Positions 61,595-64,000 of a DNA stretch of 64,000 bases are shown here, piece after piece. Made by a program: the position numbers and the translations under genes. The number at the start of each line of letters is the position of its first letter. Position 1 is the first letter of the stretch. The stretch spans positions 3,246,850 through 3,310,849 of the forward strand of contig NZ_JACBZA010000001.1 of assembly GCF_013408535.1 (NCBI RefSeq), given 5' to 3'. The stretch comes from Actinopolymorpha cephalotaxi (GTDB taxonomy: Bacteria; Actinomycetota; Actinomycetes; Propionibacteriales; Actinopolymorphaceae). The notes under the pieces were generated by a model. That model did not search any database. It was not told the origin of the DNA and saw nothing but the letters and a program-made list of their open reading frames with translations.

Positions 61595-62526
61595 CACTGC
61601 AAATAGTGGCGGGCACAGTTGGTCAGCGGCTCGCGGGCGACATCACGACTGCGTTGGGAATCGAGGCGGGTGCATGCGTCGTGGACCGGTTTCCCGATGG
61701 AGAGTTACGACCCGCGGTGGCTGGCATAGCCGGCGCTGACGTCTATGTGGTCCAGCCCACCGGCCCGCCGGTCGCCGAGCATGTGGTCGAACTACTTCTC
61801 CTCCTTGACGCGTGCCGCCGAGCCGGCGCCGCCCGGGTGACAGCGGTTGTGCCGTACTTCGGCTACGCCCGGCAGGACCGCAGGAGCCGAGCCGGTCAGC
61901 CGGTCGGCGCGCGCGTCCTTGCAGGCGCGATCGCGTCGACCCAGGTCCATCGACTGATCGTTGTCGATCCACACACCCCGGCGCTGGAAGCGATGTGCCC
62001 CATGCCGGTGGAAATGCTGACCGCCGTACCGCTCCTGGCACAGGCACTCGCGACGTCTGTGACAAGCGACGCCATCATCGTCGCACCCGACCTCGGCGCG
62101 GCGAAACTCGCCGAACACTACGCCTCGCTGCTCCATACCCGAGTGGCACTTGTACGCAAGAGCAGAGAAAGCGGATCACGCGTGCGTGCCGAGGAGTTGG
62201 TCGGCGCGGTCGTCGGCGCTCCGGCCGTCGTGGTCGACGACATGATCAGCACAGGAGGAACCGTCAGCGCGGCGGTAGAGATTCTGCTGGACCACGGCTC
62301 GGCACCAGATGTGGCGGTCGCCGCCACCCACGGCCTGTTGATCGGACCCGCAACAGACCGACTCAGCGCACTTCCGATACAGCGTGTCGTCGTCACAAAC
62401 AGCACTGGCCAGCAACAGAACACGATGCCCATCTTTGAGGTGCACTCCATCGCGCCGCTGCTCGCCGACGCCATTGGGCGGCTGCACCGTGGGGAACCGC
62501 TCGACGAGTTGCTCGTCCACACGTGA
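61591..62526 (+). CDS. ribose-phosphate diphosphokinase (PRPP synthetase) paralog
   Basis: A 311-aa protein. DRFPDGELRPAVAGIAGADV, YFGYARQDRRSRAGQPVGAR, VVDPHTPALEAMCPMPVEML and VVDDMISTGGTVSAAVEILL match, in order, the ATP loop, flexible loop, His-containing DxH region and PRPP-binding loop of PRPP synthetases. It would make PRPP from ribose 5-phosphate and ATP. Several positions differ from the housekeeping enzyme (for example DPHTPALEA where DLHA is usual), so it is probably a stress-cluster paralog. Coupled to the Usp gene; its product would feed the nicotinate phosphoribosyltransferase nearby. Confidence 0.88.
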   Translation: MTLQIVAGTVGQRLAGDITTALGIEAGACVVDRFPDGELRPAVAGIAGADVYVVQPTGPPVAEHVVELLLLLDACRRAGAARVTAVVPYFGYARQDRRSRAGQPVGARVLAGAIASTQVHRLIVVDPHTPALEAMCPMPVEMLTAVPLLAQALATSVTSDAIIVAPDLGAAKLAEHYASLLHTRVALVRKSRESGSRVRAEELVGAVVGAPAVVVDDMISTGGTVSAAVEILLDHGSAPDVAVAATHGLLIGPATDRLSALPIQRVVVTNSTGQQQNTMPIFEVHSIAPLLADAIGRLHRGEPLDELLVHT

Positions 62527-62926
62527 CCATGCCACCCAGCGCTGTTGGCGCATGTCTTCACCGCAGACCTCGTGGCCGACCGGGCCGGTGGCCCGGACCG
62601 CTCGCTTCGACACCTGCGTGCCAACTCGCTCTGAAAACCCAATTCGCACCCGGCCATTACTCAGGGCCCGTGATCTTCGCGGGAGGGTGCACGCCGCCTA
62701 TCCGAGCAAGCCTGTCCCCTGTGCGGTTGCGGGCCTAGCTGGATATTCCGGCCAGATCCCCCTAAGCCGACGCGCGGACTAGCGTGAACGGCGGCCCTGT
62801 TGTTGAGCCCATGGCCTGTTGTCCGGGGGCTTCTCGCACCACTTCACGGGGGTAGTCCAGCACCGGGTTGGACAGGCTCTCGTGCCTAGCGTTGTCATCG
62901 ACGAGCACCGGCGGGCGGAGGGCGAG
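62527..62926. other. 400 bp intergenic
   Basis: No gene supported. The region right after the prs-like stop contains only short frames. GGAGGGCGAG at 62917-62926 is the ribosome binding site of the next gene. Confidence 0.45.
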
Positions 62927-63514
62927 ATGGTCAGCAGGGACGTGGTGGTCAGCGTACGGTGCGATACCCGTGAAAGCGCCGCGCAGGCGCTGATCGCGCT
63001 GAAGCGGTGCGCTGAGGCGGGCCGCCTCGACCTGAGAGGTGCGATCGTGTTCGAACGTCGGCCGGACGGTGGTATCCGGATGCCGGACGAACCCGACATG
63101 GTCACCGGGGTCCATACCGGCCGGGGCAGCCTCATCGGCATGATCATGGACATCTTCGGCGGTCCCCTGGGCATGCTGCTGGGGTGGCGAGGCATCGCCG
63201 TCATAGCTGCCGCGGCCGATGTGCGGGCGGCGGAGAAGGCCGGCCAGTCGACCGACTTCCGCGTGTCCGTTCGCTTCGGGAACGCACTCGTGGTGGCTGA
63301 TGTCACCGAATACGACGACACGGTCATCAACGCTGAAATGGCCCGTCTCGGGGGTACCGTGATCCGACGACCTGCCGACTTTGTTCTGGACGAACTGGCC
63401 GCCGCCGAGGATGCGGCGAAGGCCGCAGAGACCGCCGCGTTGCGCGTCCTCCGATGCCAACACAAGGCCGAACGCGTCATGCCATGCCCTAACCCCCAGC
63501 AGTCCGCTGAGTGA
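62927..63514 (+). CDS. DUF1269-like membrane-associated protein
   Basis: A 195-aa protein. The ATG at 62927 is chosen because GGAGG lies 5 bases upstream. DVVVSVRCDTRESAAQALIA opens an alpha/beta domain; the glycine-rich GRGSLIGMIMDIFGGPLGML and LGWRG in the middle form the membrane-inserting hairpin typical of DUF1269 proteins; a second alpha/beta repeat (DFRVSVRFGNALVVADVTEY, GGTVIRRPADFVLDEL) follows. Such proteins accompany Usp and hypoxia-response genes in actinobacteria; biochemical function is unknown. Confidence 0.7.
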   Translation: MVSRDVVVSVRCDTRESAAQALIALKRCAEAGRLDLRGAIVFERRPDGGIRMPDEPDMVTGVHTGRGSLIGMIMDIFGGPLGMLLGWRGIAVIAAAADVRAAEKAGQSTDFRVSVRFGNALVVADVTEYDDTVINAEMARLGGTVIRRPADFVLDELAAAEDAAKAAETAALRVLRCQHKAERVMPCPNPQQSAE

Positions 63515-63544
63515 ACGCCAAGCGAGTCGCCACCCCGCGCTCGC

Positions 63545-63703
63545 GGGGTGCGGGACTGGGTGCGAAATGCCGTCTGCCAGTGCTCTCCAAGGGGCTGGTG
63601 AGGGTGATCTTGGTGGCATAGCTGCAGGTGAGGGCGTTGTAGACGCTGCATGTGATTCTTCTAATCCGGGTTGTCGGAGGTTCGAATCCTCCCGGGCGCA
63701 CCC
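63545..63703 (+). repeat. dispersed repeat copy F
   Basis: Same unit as at 12557, with an intact T-arm-like segment and CGGGCGCACC. The IS481 fragment starts within 100 bp, on the other strand. Confidence 0.85.
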
Positions 63704-63798
63704 GTGTGATCTCTCAAGAGATCGGAATGGCCTCGAACCCTCATTGGGTTCGGGGCCGTTTTGGTTTGGGGCCTGGTGGCCGGCCGGTGGGTTTCGGT

Positions 63799-64000
63799 GA
63801 TGGTGGCCGGCTGGGCGGGTTGGGCGCGTAGCCACTTCTTCGTCGTCTGCTGGAACCGTTCGACCTTGCCGCAGGTAGTGGGGTGGTTGGGGCGGGAGTT
63901 CTTCTGGGCCACGCCCAGCTTGCGTAGCTCGGTTTCCAGCCCGTTGCGGCCCTTCCCGCCGGACAGGCGGGTGGTGAAGACCATGCCGTTGAGCGAACCG
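63799..64000 (-). pseudogene. IS481-family transposase fragment, cut by the window end
   Basis: From the window edge the minus strand reads GSLNGMVFTTRLSGGKGRNG, then LGVAQKNSRPNHPTTCGKVE and RFQQTTKKWLRAQPAQPATI. This is the conserved DDE region of IS481 transposases (the catalytic Glu lies in GKVERFQ). Similarity ends at about 63799 and the normal C-terminal tail is absent, so the copy is truncated toward repeat F. The N-terminal part lies outside the window. Confidence 0.8.

Noticed and set aside
1..64000. Prophage or integrated plasmid
   Set aside because: No integrase, capsid, terminase, portal, replication or conjugation genes are visible; mobile DNA here is limited to insertion sequences and small repeats.

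Overview
The window is very GC-rich DNA with GTG/TTG starts, G-rich ribosome binding sites, Tat-type secreted proteins and dispersed IS elements. This points to a soil-type actinobacterium. A Kribbella/Actinopolymorpha/Nocardioides-like lineage is a guess, because no rRNA or complete tRNA is present to settle it.

Layout. (1) 1-10.6 kb is an accessory block. A minus-strand set encodes a TPR-CHAT caspase-like protease, an LCAT-type lipase, a small unknown protein and an epimerase. Divergent from it is a 627-aa protein that I read as bulb-type lectin, cholesterol-dependent-cytolysin (CDC) core, then LecA/PA-IL-like lectin. A membrane protein with a proline-rich linker follows. (2) 10.9-20.2 kb is IS-rich: a decayed IS110, an IS21 whose istA is frameshifted, a copy of an IS21-type end, a DUF1275 protein, a GT39-like glycosyltransferase and three copies of a dispersed repeat. 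(3) 20.2-42.9 kb is an island of secreted phosphate-ester hydrolases: two paralogous beta-propeller/phosphoesterases, four further members of the phosphoesterase (PF04185) superfamily including a phosphocholine-type phospholipase C, an endonuclease/exonuclease/phosphatase protein, a PHP-type CehA/McbA protein, a broken purple-acid-phosphatase-like gene and a large six-hairpin glycosidase-like protein. (4) 43-45.2 kb holds an intact IS3-family element and IS3 debris, followed by an orphan family-5 solute-binding lipoprotein. (5) 47.3-55.7 kb is an envelope module: BcrC-like PAP2 phosphatase, DedA-PAP2 fusion, second DedA, GT2 glycosyltransferase, a 42-aa mini-protein, and a BlaI repressor with an M56 metalloprotease. 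Four ACTAC-N7-GTAGT palindromes connect these as a likely BlaI regulon. (6) 56.7-63.5 kb encodes CapA, Hsp20, nicotinate phosphoribosyltransferase, a CBS protein, a tandem universal stress protein, a PRPP-synthetase-like enzyme and a DUF1269-like membrane protein. This set resembles dormancy/hypoxia clusters. An IS481 fragment closes the window.

Two groups appear to work as systems. The first is the CHAT protease, lipase and CDC-like pore-former, which looks like an undescribed proteolysis-gated membrane-attack or defence/lysis cassette. The second is the BlaI/M56-controlled undecaprenyl-phosphate and envelope genes. About 165-bp repeats carrying a degraded tRNA-Arg(UCU)-like 3' half occur six times at the edges of mobile or accessory segments.
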